Assembly (NCBI GenBank): GCA_027575765.1
Contig: JANBPT010000247.1
Location: 1-51,159, forward strand
Direction: 5' to 3'
Source of the DNA: Tieghemiomyces parasiticus
Taxonomy: Eukaryota > Kickxellomycota > Dimargaritomycetes > Dimargaritales > Dimargaritaceae
Length of the DNA: 51,159 nucleotides
Shown: one piece after another, positions 20,677 to 30,714 of the stretch
Position numbering within the stretch: the stretch's first letter is position 1
Layout: each line of letters opens with the position of its first letter
Made by a program: the position numbers and the translations under genes
Notes under the pieces: generated by a model
Database searches by the model: none
Told to the model about the DNA's origin: nothing
Seen by the model: only the letters and a program-made list of their open reading frames with translations

Positions 20677-21899
20677 CTACGAGATCGCCTCCCCCACCTG
20701 CTCCAGTTGAAGCTCGCGAACCAGCGCTCGGATTTGAAGACGCTGCTCGGTGGCGGTAGGAAAGGTGTCTTCGGCCACCTCACATAGGTGGAGCTCAGCC
20801 GGCCGCAGGGGTCCGGAGTCCACAAGTTCGCGCATGCGCAAGTAGCGCAGGGCAAGACAGCGGGTAAACATGATGACAAAGACCCCACAGTCGCCGGCCT
20901 GGGCTGGGCCGGGCGGACGAAGGGGTGGTGGGGAGGGGCGGTGGAAGAAAAAATATCATAAGGCCGCGAGAGGCGGGGTCGCGTGAGTCCCCAATCAATG
21001 GCCGGAGGGGGTGGCTGGCGGAGCGGAAAGGGAGATGGAGAGAGGAGACCAGCGTTCCAACTTACCGCTTTTCTGCTGGGCGACCTTCATCGTGCGGAAT
21101 CGGGAAGCTTGGAGGGAGCGGCAGATACAAGGGTGAAGGTTGGGTATGGTGCAAAGGAGAAGCGGTGGTGGTGTGAGGCATTGGTTGTCGCGCCCAATCC
21201 GACCGGACTGGGACCCAGTGAGGGTACATGAAGCGTTAACCTACCTTCGCAGCCCGTCCAGTGCGACAGCTTGCGCACGGCAAGCTGGGCGGCGGCCAGG
21301 TTGTACTTGCCTAGGGTGTCGTAATAGTAGAAGGTCCGGTCGGCCCGGGCGAACACCAGCAGGGACCTGCCCAGCGAAACGGTCGTGAGGTGGACACGGC
21401 AAGGTTAGGAAGCGCCAAGCGATGGACAGGCTGAGGTTGGGTAGCCTAGACGGTACTGGTGGGATGCGGGTAGCGGATACCGGCCCTTACCAGTGGGTTC
21501 CGCCGATACGGGTAAGCTCGGTGCTGTCGTTGACGGGGACGAAAATCAGCTCGCGCCGGTGGAGGTTGGCGGGTAGGGCCTCAGCCAGACCCGTGTCGCC
21601 GGCGGGACCGTGCGCCAGGAGGTGGGCCATGGCCGGCCGCAGTAGGAGGACCTCCGGGTGGCGGGTTAAGAAGCGGCGCTCCAAATACCTGTACGTTGAG
21701 GGTGGAGCAAATCGAGTCGGGTTAATACGAGGCGGGCTCGTGGACGTTGGTCCTTTGAGGGGCCCGGTCAGGGAACGTACTCATAGTAAAACTCGATAAC
21801 CGTGTCGTTGAGCCACTGGTGCGGGGCCAGCAGTTCAAAGTCGGATAGGCGCACCACGGTGTCGTGGTATTCGAGGAGGACGGGGTCGTGCGGCGGCAT
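20677..21899 (-). CDS. SENP8/NEDP1-like deneddylase, C48 cysteine protease (5 exons)
   Basis: Exons on the minus strand: 21899-21781, 21688-21491, 21366-21245, 21107-21066 and 20903-20677, giving 235 residues with all phases consistent. The fold starts with DPVLLEYHD...LLAPHQWLNDTVIEFYYEYL, followed by RIGGTHWSLLVF, TFYYYDTLG and GDCGVFVI. The expected catalytic triad is His105, Asp122 and Cys166, with the spacing of the human SENP8 triad. Such enzymes mature NEDD8 and remove it from cullins and other proteins, in cytosol and nucleus. The donor of exon 1 (GTACGT) and the exon 5 acceptor were chosen to preserve frame. Odd point: the Gln usually five or six residues before the Cys is shifted; Gln162 lies four before it. 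Confidence 0.85.
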
Positions 21900-22800
21900 G
21901 GTGAGGAATGAGGTGCGGGAGTACAAGTGGAAGAGGCGAGAGCAGTGAAGGCGAGCGGTGGTGACCGGTGGGGTCGTAGGCCACCCACCTTGGTTCCCTA
22001 CCACCGAAGGTTCAACCACCGCAGCGGTCAGCAGGATGGGGTGGGAAGAAGCGTACGGGGGGTGTGGCGCCCCAACCCTACCCTTCGCGCCTTGTATTTA
22101 ATGAGGCTCTAGACGCGAATTGTCCCTGCACCGGGTGGGAGGCACGGTGGCCCGTGGAGGCAACATGGTGAACATTTTTCACCTCTCCATCTACCAGAGC
22201 GCCGACGTTGGCGCCAATCGTTGTAGGGATAATGGCGGCCCTTACTTTCGACCGGATCCAAAGCTTCAACCGTGCGGCATCAGCAGATTGCCTTGGGCCA
22301 TTAGGGTCCCCCCCCCCCTCCCCGGCCGAGTCCAGGGGATGGGTGGCTCCTTACCGCTCCTACTAACCTGTGCCTTAGTCCTAGTTGGACCCACGTGGTA
22401 CGTATTTGCGCTTACCGTCCCCGCACCGGGGTACTCGGGGACGTACGCTAGCTAGGCAGACGGTGTACTAAGGCGAGCGAAACCTTAGATAGTCCACCCG
22501 CCGGCCTATCGAGTAGGTTTCGGAGCCGCTCCTCCTGTTGGTCCTCCTATCCGCCCCGCCACCAACTTACCCTCCCCGCCGCCCTAATCCCCCTCCCCAT
22601 CACAGGCTGTGAGACTGGACAGGCCCACAATCCCCCCACCCTGATTCCCCCATTCCCCCCCTTTCATCACGACTCGCAATGTCAGCTTGATTAGCGCCTT
22701 TACTCCATTTTTTATAGATTTGATTCCCACTACCGTGTCTTTCCTAGATCCACGATTTTCCCATTCCTTATTCCCTAACCTGCCCAGTTACCTCATCGCC
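21900..22800. other. Divergent promoter region between the deneddylase and COX6
   Basis: About 900 bases separate the two start codons, which face away from each other. The part before COX6 (22560-22800) is pyrimidine-rich. No additional gene recognised. Confidence 0.45.
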
Positions 22801-23340
22801 ATGTTCCACCTGATCCCCGCCTTCCGTGTCGCCGCCGTGTCCCGTGCCGCCCAGGCCGCGCGCATCGCTCGTCCTGCCCCGCTTGCCAGCAGTAAGTTAA
22901 CCGCCTGCGTTATCCACGGCAGCGAACCTCCCGCGGACACTACGGCCCGGCACTAACCCTTTCGCCACTTCCTGTGTCCCCTCCCTTCAACGCTTTCGCT
23001 AGGCGCTTTCGTCCGTGCCTACTCCTCGGCCCACGACGAAGAGTCGTTCGAGGCCTTCACTGAGCGTTACATCAAGTTCTTTGATGGTGTTGATGAGGTG
23101 TTTGAGCTGCAGCGGGGTCTCAACAACTGCTTCTCCTACGACCTGGTGCCTGCGCCAGAGGTAATTGAGGCTGTCTTCAAGGCTGCCCGCCGTGTGAACG
23201 ACTTCACCGTCCCTACCCGCGTCTTTGAGGCCCTCAAGGAGAAGGTCGAGAATGAGTCGCAGTACCAGCAGTACCTTGAGGTCCTGAAGCCCCTCAAGGA
23301 GGAGCTGGGCATCAACACCAAGGAAGAACTCGGTTTCTAA
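22801..23340 (+). CDS. COX6: Cytochrome c oxidase subunit 6 (Cox6, subunit Va type; 2 exons)
   Basis: Exons 22801-22891 and 23003-23340 give 142 residues. Residues 1 to about 35 are Arg/Ala-rich with few acids, a mitochondrial targeting sequence. The mature part has the family core: ERYIKFFDGVDEVFELQRGL, NCFSYDLVP, ARRVNDF and PLKEELGI. Known role: nuclear-encoded subunit of respiratory complex IV on the matrix side of the inner membrane, linked to assembly and regulation. The intron splits a Ser codon near the end of the targeting sequence and joins cleanly to AFVRAYSS. Full length; no oddities. Confidence 0.95.
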
Positions 23341-23985
23341 GCGGTCGGTTCTGACCCCTCCCCCCCTCCGCTCTCGATACCCCCCGCGGCTGTCTGCCTG
23401 GTAGCAACTTATATATAAACACTTGTGGTTCTTTTTTACCCCCTCCCCCCTGTTTGGGGTATGCTAATCCTGTGGAGCGTCGGGCTGGCTTGAGCCACGC
23501 TTAAAGTGGTGTCGCTCAGTTTACAAACAGCAGCCAAACGGCGGCTGGGCGCCCCAGACCAAAGGGGAATCGTCGGACCCTCCGGTTAGGTGATGTAGTC
23601 CGTTGCGAGCTAGTTGTGAAGATTCCAAGGCCCTCCATGGGCCATGGTGTGGTTCATAACCATACAGGCAGAGAGGTGATGACAGGAGGTGGGGGAGGAG
23701 AGCAGTGAAAAGGGGGTGGTTTTAAGGGCGAAGAAGGGCCCGCGGGCCTACCTATAAGCGGCCAATCACCGCGGCCCAGCGAAGCAGCTGTAGGCCGAGG
23801 AACCCCCTGGCGGTGCGCAATGTGCCATGGCAGGCCCGCTGGCTTCGTCCCGTCGCTCCACATCCCCCCTCCTGCCACCGATCCTCATCGGCGCTCCACC
23901 ATCCATCCTAGCCATTCACCTCATCCATATCGCCCATTTGAACCCTTTCTACGTCGCCAATCCCACTCGTCGTTTCCATCTTACC
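23341..23985. other. Intergenic region between COX6 and SEC66
   Basis: No gene recognised. It contains the COX6 3' end and a pyrimidine-rich SEC66 leader. The open frames starting at 23820 and 23827 overlap the SEC66 first exon in other phases or extend it upstream without conserved sequence. Confidence 0.4.
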
Positions 23986-24735
23986 ATGTCGTCCTACGTC
24001 CTACTCGCCGGGTACGCCGCCGGCTGGGCCGTCGTCTTTGGCACTTTCGTGAGCATTTACCACCGCCGCAAGCAAGCAGGTAAGTCCGCCCTGCGACCAC
24101 TCACGGGGCCTATGCTGCCCCCCCCACCTGTTCTGCTCTATGGTCCTCTCATCTCACCCTCATGAACCAATCCCTCCGCGCCACCCTTAGCTCTCTCCCA
24201 ACTCGAGTCCTGGTTCCCTGAACACCAGGAGCGCAACCTCTACTATGACCTACAGGAGGCAGGCGACAAGGTGCCCCCGGCCGTCCTGCAGTCGGCCCTC
24301 ATTAAACGGGCCGTTACCGATGTCCAGCGCGCCATCGACCTGCAGACCAAGAAGCAGACCCTGAGCGCCCTGGTAAAGAGCGGCTCCATCGGCGAGGATA
24401 TTTGGAACCAGTTCCAGGCCGCCGAAGCCGAGCTGGAGAATGAAATGATGGATATGGTCCAGGAGGCCAACTCGCTACGCCCCGGCTGGGGCCAGGGTAT
24501 CTTCCAGCTGTCTTCCGAGATTCTGGGCCACCAAAAGGTGCGCGAGCTACGGGAGAAGACGGAGAAGCGCGCCGCCGGGGCCCAGCGGATCCGCGAGGAG
24601 CAACGGGCGGCCCACGAGGAGCTTGCCCGTCGCGTGGCCGCCTGGCGGGCCGACGAGGCCAACTACAGTGCCTCAACCCTGATTGCCACGTCCGTGGCCG
24701 ACCCCCCGGCGGGCCTTAAGCAGCGCCGAGCCTAG
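23986..24735 (+). CDS. SEC66: Sec66/Sec71-like subunit of the Sec63 translocon complex (2 exons)
   Basis: Exons 23986-24079 and 24191-24735 give 212 residues. A single N-terminal membrane segment (about residues 4-24, LLAGYAAGWAVVFGTFVSIY) is followed by a cytosolic part. That part has the family features PPAVLQSALIKRAVTDVQR, a K.TLSALVKSGSIG stretch and the signature EANSLRPGWGQGIFQ, then a charged helical tail. Sec66 joins Sec62, Sec63 and Sec72 at the ER and helps post-translational import of secretory proteins. The intron comes soon after the membrane segment; splicing gives RRKQAALSQLESWF in frame. Alternative upstream ATG at 23827 lacks support. Confidence 0.9.
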
Positions 24736-25315
24736 CCGCTCTCCATTTCCTTTTGCGCCATAAAGTTCTCGTTGCATCGCTACGTCATTTGATTATTGTA
24801 CGGAGGGTTGGTTAAGTGGATGCAGGGGTGTTGCGCGCCGTTGCCTAATGGTCTCTTTTGTATAAAATTTGCTCCGCCGTAATACCTTGGCCAGAATAAG
24901 ACCCCAACTGCAACCAGTGGGGATGGACCAGCACAAGCATGCGCTCCTTGTGTTTAGAGCCACCGCCGTGCCCCCACCGGCCCGGCCTAGCAGAGACGCT
25001 GGCCGAGATAGCTCCTCCCTCATGGGGCCAAGAGCATCCGAGGTGGCGTTGGACCATGGTCCGCTCTACTTTGCTTAGTTAGTCTCCCCACCGGCCCACG
25101 GTGGGCCCCTTGGGAATGCTCCTCGCCGGGCTCAGCCCCGCGGGCCTTAAAGACCAGCCGTGGTGTTTCACAGCTAATACTCTACATTGGACTGCCCGTT
25201 CCTGACCGCTCACCTCACCTCATTTCCCTGCACCCATCCCAACCCCGTCTGCCTTTCACCCTATTTCCTCGTACCTCTCTCGCACGTTCTCTCTCCCTCC
25301 TGCGAATCCGTCACC
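24736..25315. other. Intergenic region between SEC66 and the Ca3427-like gene
   Basis: Nothing recognised apart from a pyrimidine-rich tract (25180-25315) before the next start codon. Confidence 0.4.
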
Positions 25316-26321
25316 ATGCAGCTCCGTCTCGGTGTCGGTAAGTCCTACGCTCGGTTGTGGCCTGAGCACAGCGTCTAATCGGTACGCCATCTCACTCCGC
25401 AACGTCCCTTCTTCTCACTTCGTCCCAGTCCCCGAACACTTCTCGTCGCCGGTCTTTCTATACGCCCGGGACGGCCTGTTCGCTGCCCGCGGCGTGGACG
25501 TCGAGGTGGTGATTTGCGAGGCCGGTACCGGCGACATGATCGCTCGTTTGCAACGAGGTGAGCTTGACTTGGCCTTTTGCGTTACGGAAGGCCTGGTAAC
25601 GGCCGTCGCCAATGATCCCCAACCCGTGCGCGTGGTGGGCACCTACGTGACCTCGCCACTACGCTGGGCCGTGTCGACTGGCCGCGCCGCCGCCCCGACT
25701 ACCCTGGCCGACCTGTGCGGGGGCACTATCGGTATCAGTCGCTACGGCAGTGGCAGCCACATCATGGCCTTGTACCTGGCCGAGCGTGAGGGCTGGAACG
25801 CCATGGGCTCTCAGCTGCGGTTTACGGTCCTGCACAATCTGGCCGGTCTGGCCGGAGGGGTCACGAGCGGTACTGCCGACGCCTTCCTCTGGGACTATTT
25901 CACCACGAAGCACCTCTACGACGCCGGGGAACTCCGCCACATTGGCGACGTAGTGCCACCGTGGTCGTCATTCACTATCGCCGCCCGCGTGGACGGCCTA
26001 CTCGCCGAGCCGGCCGGGCGGGTTGCCGTGGACCGATTCCTGACCATACTCAACGAAGCAGTGGCTGACTTTTTGAACGGAATGGCGGTGGCAGGTGACC
26101 AGGACCCGCCGTCCCTACGCTACTTAATGGAGCGCTTCAAGTACTCCCGCGCGGATGCGTTGGCTTGGTTCGCCACCGTGCGTTATCCGGCCGACGTACG
26201 CGGGGTCGACCGCGAGGAAATGGCACGCTGCCTACAGGTGCTCACCCAGGCCGGGGCGGTTAAGACCACCGACCGTGAGCCCGAGGAACTAGTGGACGCC
26301 GGTTTGGCCCGCTGGATTTAA
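25316..26321 (+). CDS. Ca3427-like protein with periplasmic-binding-protein type 2 fold (2 exons)
   Basis: Exons 25316-25337 (22 nt, 7 codons plus 1 base) and 25429-26321 give 304 residues. The product shows the fungal Ca3427 family pattern: LRLGVVPEHFSSPVF, EAGTGDMIARL.RGELDLAFCVTEGLV, GTYVTSPLRWA, GISRYGSGSHIMAL, then FLWDYFTTKHLYDAGELRHIGDV and PWSSF. The fold is related to bacterial NMT1/ThiY and sulfonate-binding proteins, but no signal peptide is seen, so it is probably intracellular. The ligand is not established for the fungal family. Without the mini exon the protein would lose its first strand, so 25316 is preferred over the internal ATG at 25332. Confidence 0.85.
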
Positions 26322-27110
26322 TCCCCGAGGTAAAATTGTTTGAAGAAGAACGCTGGTACGTCCGGGCGGAGGAATAAAAAAAGCCGGGTGCCGCCAATGG
26401 TTTAAGTGGGTTTGGAATGATGGCGTGTCTTGTTTTATTATCAAAGGATGGGACTTGTTAGCAGGTCGCGAGGGGGAGGGCGAACGGCGTTGGGGAGGTG
26501 TCGACAGGTAGCGATACAGAGGGGTGGGGAGGGTGAGATGCAAAGTCAAAAAAATAATATAAAAAAATAATTGAAAGTTACGGCGGACGGTAGAGATCCC
26601 GTAGGCGCAGCCGTAATCGCGAGGGTGTGGGTGCGGAAGGTAGGAAAACTGGGGGGGGGAGGGAAACATGCGAGGCGGTAAGGAAGAGTGGGTGATGTGT
26701 AAGGTAGTACAGAGGGATGGTTGGTGAGGTGTGGAGGGGGTTTAAAGAGCAAAGGGAACAGGTCTCCGGGTGACGAAATAACGATCCAAAAAGATAAAGA
26801 GGTATTGAACAAAACCAAAATTGTCAAAATGAAGCTGAAAGCAGTAAATGGCATGGGGACGGGGAAGGAGAGGCAGGCCACCGGCCCCGCCTAAACGTCA
26901 ACTCGCTCCATCGGTCGGTGGCTATCGAGGAAAGCAGCCAAGGTGTAGTAAATTGACGGGTGTGCCGTGGAGGACGAAAGGCAGTAGGGGAGAACGGCTC
27001 AGGGCGCGCGTGCCAGAGAGAGATGGAAAAAATAACAACCACAACGGATAAAGATGGATTATATGGTACAGGAAGCGGGGTGCGAGCGAAACTGAGGGGG
27101 GGGGCGAGTA
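26322..27110. other. Convergent intergenic region, Ca3427-like gene and Wee1-like kinase
   Basis: Holds the 3' ends of the two flanking genes. Purine-rich on the plus strand, with an AATAAA near 26374 and AT-rich runs near 26550-26575. The minus-strand frames at 26289-27042 look like pyrimidine-rich low-complexity translations and were not accepted. Confidence 0.4.
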
Positions 27111-28925
27111 TCAGAGTGTAGAGCCGCCCGGAGCAGCAGCTAGGGCCTGGACGACCCGAGGGTGAGCTAGCACGGCCTCAACGGTGGGACGGTCACCCGG
27201 GAGGGGAGCCAGGAGGGCACGGATCAAAGCCACCAGGTCGGTGGAGGTGGCTACATCGAACCGCACGTCCGATAGGTCCCCTGTACGCAGTTTCTGCCAG
27301 GCTGGGCCGTTGTCCGGGAGAATGACGTTGGCGGTCACCTCAAGCAAGAGAAGGCCCAGGCTGAAGAGATCGGCCGGTTTGCCGTAGGTCCCGCCCAGTA
27401 CCTCGGGGGCCATGTATTCCCGGTCGCCCTCGCGGTCCCGAATCTCGCCCGCCGCAGCTTCATGGGTAGAGAGGCCAAAGTCACCCAGTTTCAGCGACCA
27501 GTCGTCGGAAATGAAAACGTTGGCAGGTTTCACGTCGAGGTGAAGGACATGGGCGTCGTGGACATGGCGCAGGCCGGCGGCGACCTGAGCGAGAATGTGC
27601 CACGCGCGATCCTCAGCCAGCGGGGCCAGCTGGCCGTACGCGTCCAGAAAGGTATCGAGGCTACCGTTCTCCATGAGCTCGGTCTGCAGGTACAGGTGCC
27701 CGTGCTGCTCCCAGGCATTGTAGAGCTGGACAACGTGGGGGTGGGCGCCTAGGGCCCACATGGTCTGCACCTCCTCCAAACGGCCGAGACGATCCTTGCG
27801 TCCACCGAAGGGGTAGCGAGCCTTTTTGACGGCGTACAGACAGCCGGTGACGCGGTCTTGGACCTTGAATACCTCAGAGAAGGCGCCGGCACCAATCTGG
27901 TCGAGGACGATGAACTGGTGGGTCAGGTAGTCCGGAGCAGGGGCGGTGGAGCCAGGGTCGTCAAGCGGGAGGCGGTGCGGGTCGTGGCGGGTGCGCTCAA
28001 AGAAAGCCGGAGTAAGAAAATGAGCGTGGGCAGTCACGAAGGGTGGCGGCGGCGGCGAGGCGGATGGACGGGGGGAGGAGTCCTCGTCACACAGCATCAT
28101 GTCCCGGGCGTCAGTGGTGGTGGCGGTAGTGGTGGTGGTCTGGACACCCAGAACCCAATCGGTGGTGCGCGCAAACTGGGTAGGCGAGTCGTGGGCGGCG
28201 TACGAGTGCAGCGTCGCCAGTGAGGAGACTGAGGTGGGTGAACCGGTGAGGGATAGCCACGAGTCCCGGCGACTACCCCCGCCGTACACAGTGAAGGCGT
28301 CGTCCAGCGACGCATCCGAGTGCCGGCAGCCGGGCTGGCCCAGGACGGGCGACCGCGTGGGTGAGGCGGGTGGGAAGGGCGGCGGGGGTGGCGGGGACGG
28401 ACTGCCGGCGGCAAGTCGCGGGGCGTCGAACGGGGAAGCGGGTGCGAGGTGGGGTTTCTTGACAATCTTGAGGCATTCGAGCGACGGGATGCGGTGCTTC
28501 TTGGGCGGCAGGGCCAACGGGGAACCAAAGGTGAGGCGGGCGTTTGGGGTGGCGGCGGCCGTCGGTGTGAAGGCGAAGCGCGCGGGGGTCTTCTTGCAGG
28601 GTGTATCAGGGACGAAAGTGGGAGTGGCGACCTCGGCCGGCTTGGGGCGGTTGCGTTTGGACAGGAGGCCGGTGGAGTGGAAGGCACTAGCCACGGGCTT
28701 GACCAGCTTGGCGGGTTGGGGGGTAAAGAAGCCGTCGTCGGTAGCGGGGGCAGGTAGGCGCGGGGCAGCGGGGCTAAACACGGTGACAGGCGGGGACCGC
28801 AGCCCCGTAGCAGTGGCTCGCCGCTTGGTGCGCGAGGCTGGTAGGGTCGGGGTGGCAAAGAAGCCGCCATCGTCCAGGGACGCCAAAGGCGGGGGGACGG
28901 CCTTCCGCTGCGGCGTCATAGTCAT
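27111..28925 (-). CDS. Wee1/Swe1/Mik1-family protein kinase
   Basis: 604 residues from the ATG at 28925. Residues 1 to about 330 are a low-complexity regulatory region rich in Pro, Ser, Thr and Ala. The kinase domain spans about 338-590: glycine loop IGAGAFSEVFKV, lysine in YAVKKA, catalytic loop HLDVKPANVF (about 462), DFG (about 481) and EGDREYMAPEVL. The Wee1-specific block EVTANVILPDNGPAWQKLR.GDLSD follows. Wee1 kinases phosphorylate CDK1 on the inhibitory Tyr and delay mitosis, mostly in the nucleus. The frame stays open upstream to 29567, but that part reads like leader sequence. The start at MTMTPQRK was chosen because Wee1-like SP/TP sites begin there. A longer N-terminus cannot be excluded. 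Confidence 0.85.
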   Translation of the reverse strand: MTMTPQRKAVPPPLASLDDGGFFATPTLPASRTKRRATATGLRSPPVTVFSPAAPRLPAPATDDGFFTPQPAKLVKPVASAFHSTGLLSKRNRPKPAEVATPTFVPDTPCKKTPARFAFTPTAAATPNARLTFGSPLALPPKKHRIPSLECLKIVKKPHLAPASPFDAPRLAAGSPSPPPPPPFPPASPTRSPVLGQPGCRHSDASLDDAFTVYGGGSRRDSWLSLTGSPTSVSSLATLHSYAAHDSPTQFARTTDWVLGVQTTTTTATTTDARDMMLCDEDSSPRPSASPPPPPFVTAHAHFLTPAFFERTRHDPHRLPLDDPGSTAPAPDYLTHQFIVLDQIGAGAFSEVFKVQDRVTGCLYAVKKARYPFGGRKDRLGRLEEVQTMWALGAHPHVVQLYNAWEQHGHLYLQTELMENGSLDTFLDAYGQLAPLAEDRAWHILAQVAAGLRHVHDAHVLHLDVKPANVFISDDWSLKLGDFGLSTHEAAAGEIRDREGDREYMAPEVLGGTYGKPADLFSLGLLLLEVTANVILPDNGPAWQKLRTGDLSDVRFDVATSTDLVALIRALLAPLPGDRPTVEAVLAHPRVVQALAAAPGGSTL

Positions 28926-30030
28926 TGTGGAGGCGGGTGCGGGCGCCAGGGTGGCCAGCTCGCAGCAAAGAGCGGGAGAGGGGGGTTGGGTATGTGAACG
29001 CCGTGGGGGGATGGAGGCGGTGTAATCTGAGAGCGGGTGGGTAGCAGCTAACGTGGCGCGGCAGGAGGGGGGGAAACCGGCTGGCCTAGACGAACCGGTG
29101 AGTGCGATCACAGTGCAGAAAAACAAGGAGCGGGATTGGGTTTTATGATCCAGAAGGCGGGCGAGACGAGAGCAAGTGCGGAGAAATAAAAGTGTCAACA
29201 GAGATGGGGGAGGAGATGAAGTAGGTAACGAACGGGAAAAGTGAGAAACGGAAGAGAGATTCAGCATGTGTGTGTCGTTGGGACAGGGAAGGAGGACGCA
29301 CAGGCATACAAGGTGGAGGAGGGCCAGGCATACAAGGTGGAGGGAGGGGAGAGGGCGAGCCGCGGCTGGGTGGCACCGCGACGGTAATGGCGGCTGCTGG
29401 GGGAGGGGCTCATGGCGGAAGACGGGAGGAAGGCAGGGGCCGCGGCCGCGCTCCCGCCACGATGGGAGCGGCGGGCTTTTCTGCGGAAGAGGGCGGGCCT
29501 GGCCTGGCCTTCTAGCGCAGAGCGACGGTGCCTTGCCCCTCCCAGCGGCGGCCCGCTGCCGGCCCATTCACTACGACCCCCCCTATGATGGGACGCCGTC
29601 GGTTGTTTGTTTTGAAATTGCAGGTTGCCTGGCCACGGCCACCCCCCCCCCCCCACTCAGTGGCCGAGATGCAGGCGATTGGTGGTGTCCTTTCTCTCTC
29701 TCTCCCCCCCCTGGTTCTCCTGTTTGTCCCGCCCCATTTTCCCCTTCACTCGTCCCATCGCTCGACACCTCCCCACCCGTTGGCCGTCCTCTGGAGGTCA
29801 GCCGCTGACGTGTCAATAAAGCGGCCACAATAGGCCCACACCACCCTTGGCGGGGTCTGCCTGCGCATGGTGGTTACCAGACCGGCCGCCATTCACTGCT
29901 TGAGCTTCATTAACGAGTCTTTATACTGGAAATGTATGGTACACCATGTGGCTATGGGTGTCCCTGTTAGCTACAGCACCGCTTCCACTAGGGCTCCGAA
30001 GGCGTCCGGCCCACGCGGCCCTCAGAAGGC
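28926..30030. other. Upstream region of the Wee1-like gene
   Basis: The minus-strand frame remains open to 29567 ahead of the chosen start, but its composition (Pro/Leu/Ser/Arg) follows the GC- and pyrimidine-rich DNA. Pyrimidine runs occur at 29640-29760. Nothing else recognised. Confidence 0.4.
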
Positions 30031-30714
30031 TCAACTAGGTAGCCGCCGGGGGTCGAGCAGGTTCTCTGGCCGAAGTGTCATTACATTGGGGTCGAGTGTT
30101 CCAGTAGGAAACTGCAGCGTCACCTCGGTGGCGTCGGCCGCGGTCACTCGCGCTACCTGCCAGTCCGAAACGGTAGGTACTAGGTCCGAGGCGAGGGTAA
30201 CCATCTTGAAGGCCAACGTGTCGCCCCGACACGGGGCACGGTTAAGGCTGGGCATCGCCTCGAACTCCGCGGTCGACCTGGCCTCACTGGTGGGGGCTCC
30301 GTGCTGCCGTTCGTAGGCCAATACCACCGGATACTTTTGCTGGTGGGCGGGCGGGGGCCGGCGGGACCGCGTCCGCCAGGTCGGATCGACAGCATCCCCG
30401 TGCTCGCGACGGGTGATGAATATACCGCCAGGCTGGTCCAGGCCAGGCGAGCCCGGACCGGGGCTGGACACTGCATCCAGGAACACATCGCTTGCCACAG
30501 GAGAGGAGCTGGGCTGTTCGTACCACTCGCGCGGGACGGGTGGGGCGGGCGTGACCGTCTCCACGGGTACCCCAGTATCCTGGAAATGTAAGTGGATCCG
30601 GGTGGTGTCGACCGGCGACTTCCGAGTAAGGCAACGTTGGAGAGCGGCCAGAAGCCGCGCCCGTTGGGTACGGCGTAAGGAACGGATCTTGGTCCGCGCT
30701 AAAGATGGGGGCAT
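30031..30714 (-). CDS. Coilin-type Tudor domain protein
   Basis: 227 residues from the ATG at 30714. The first 40 are basic (RTKIRSLRRTQRARLL). The middle is Pro/Ser-rich and contains an RTRSRRPPPAHQQK stretch. The C-terminal 80 residues resemble the atypical Tudor domain of coilin: GDTLAFKMVTLASDLVPTVSDWQVARV, a beta-rich middle, and an ending LRPENLLDPRRL that matches the family's ELIDPRL. Coilin organises Cajal bodies and snRNP maturation in the nucleus. The usual N-terminal self-association domain is absent from this frame; it may lie in upstream exons, since a candidate acceptor CTTACAG occurs about 30 bases before the ATG, but no phase-consistent exon was found. N-terminus uncertain. 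Confidence 0.6.
   Translation of the reverse strand: MPPSLARTKIRSLRRTQRARLLAALQRCLTRKSPVDTTRIHLHFQDTGVPVETVTPAPPVPREWYEQPSSSPVASDVFLDAVSSPGPGSPGLDQPGGIFITRREHGDAVDPTWRTRSRRPPPAHQQKYPVVLAYERQHGAPTSEARSTAEFEAMPSLNRAPCRGDTLAFKMVTLASDLVPTVSDWQVARVTAADATEVTLQFPTGTLDPNVMTLRPENLLDPRRLPS

Noticed and set aside
28099..29025. 308-residue plus-strand open frame
   Set aside because: Exact antisense shadow of the Wee1-like regulatory region, Gly/Ala/Arg/Val-rich without domains.
28926..29567. Upstream open frame extending the Wee1-like kinase by 214 residues
   Set aside because: Composition follows the GC- and pyrimidine-rich DNA, with no kinase-regulatory motifs; the start at 28925 gives a plausible N-terminus.
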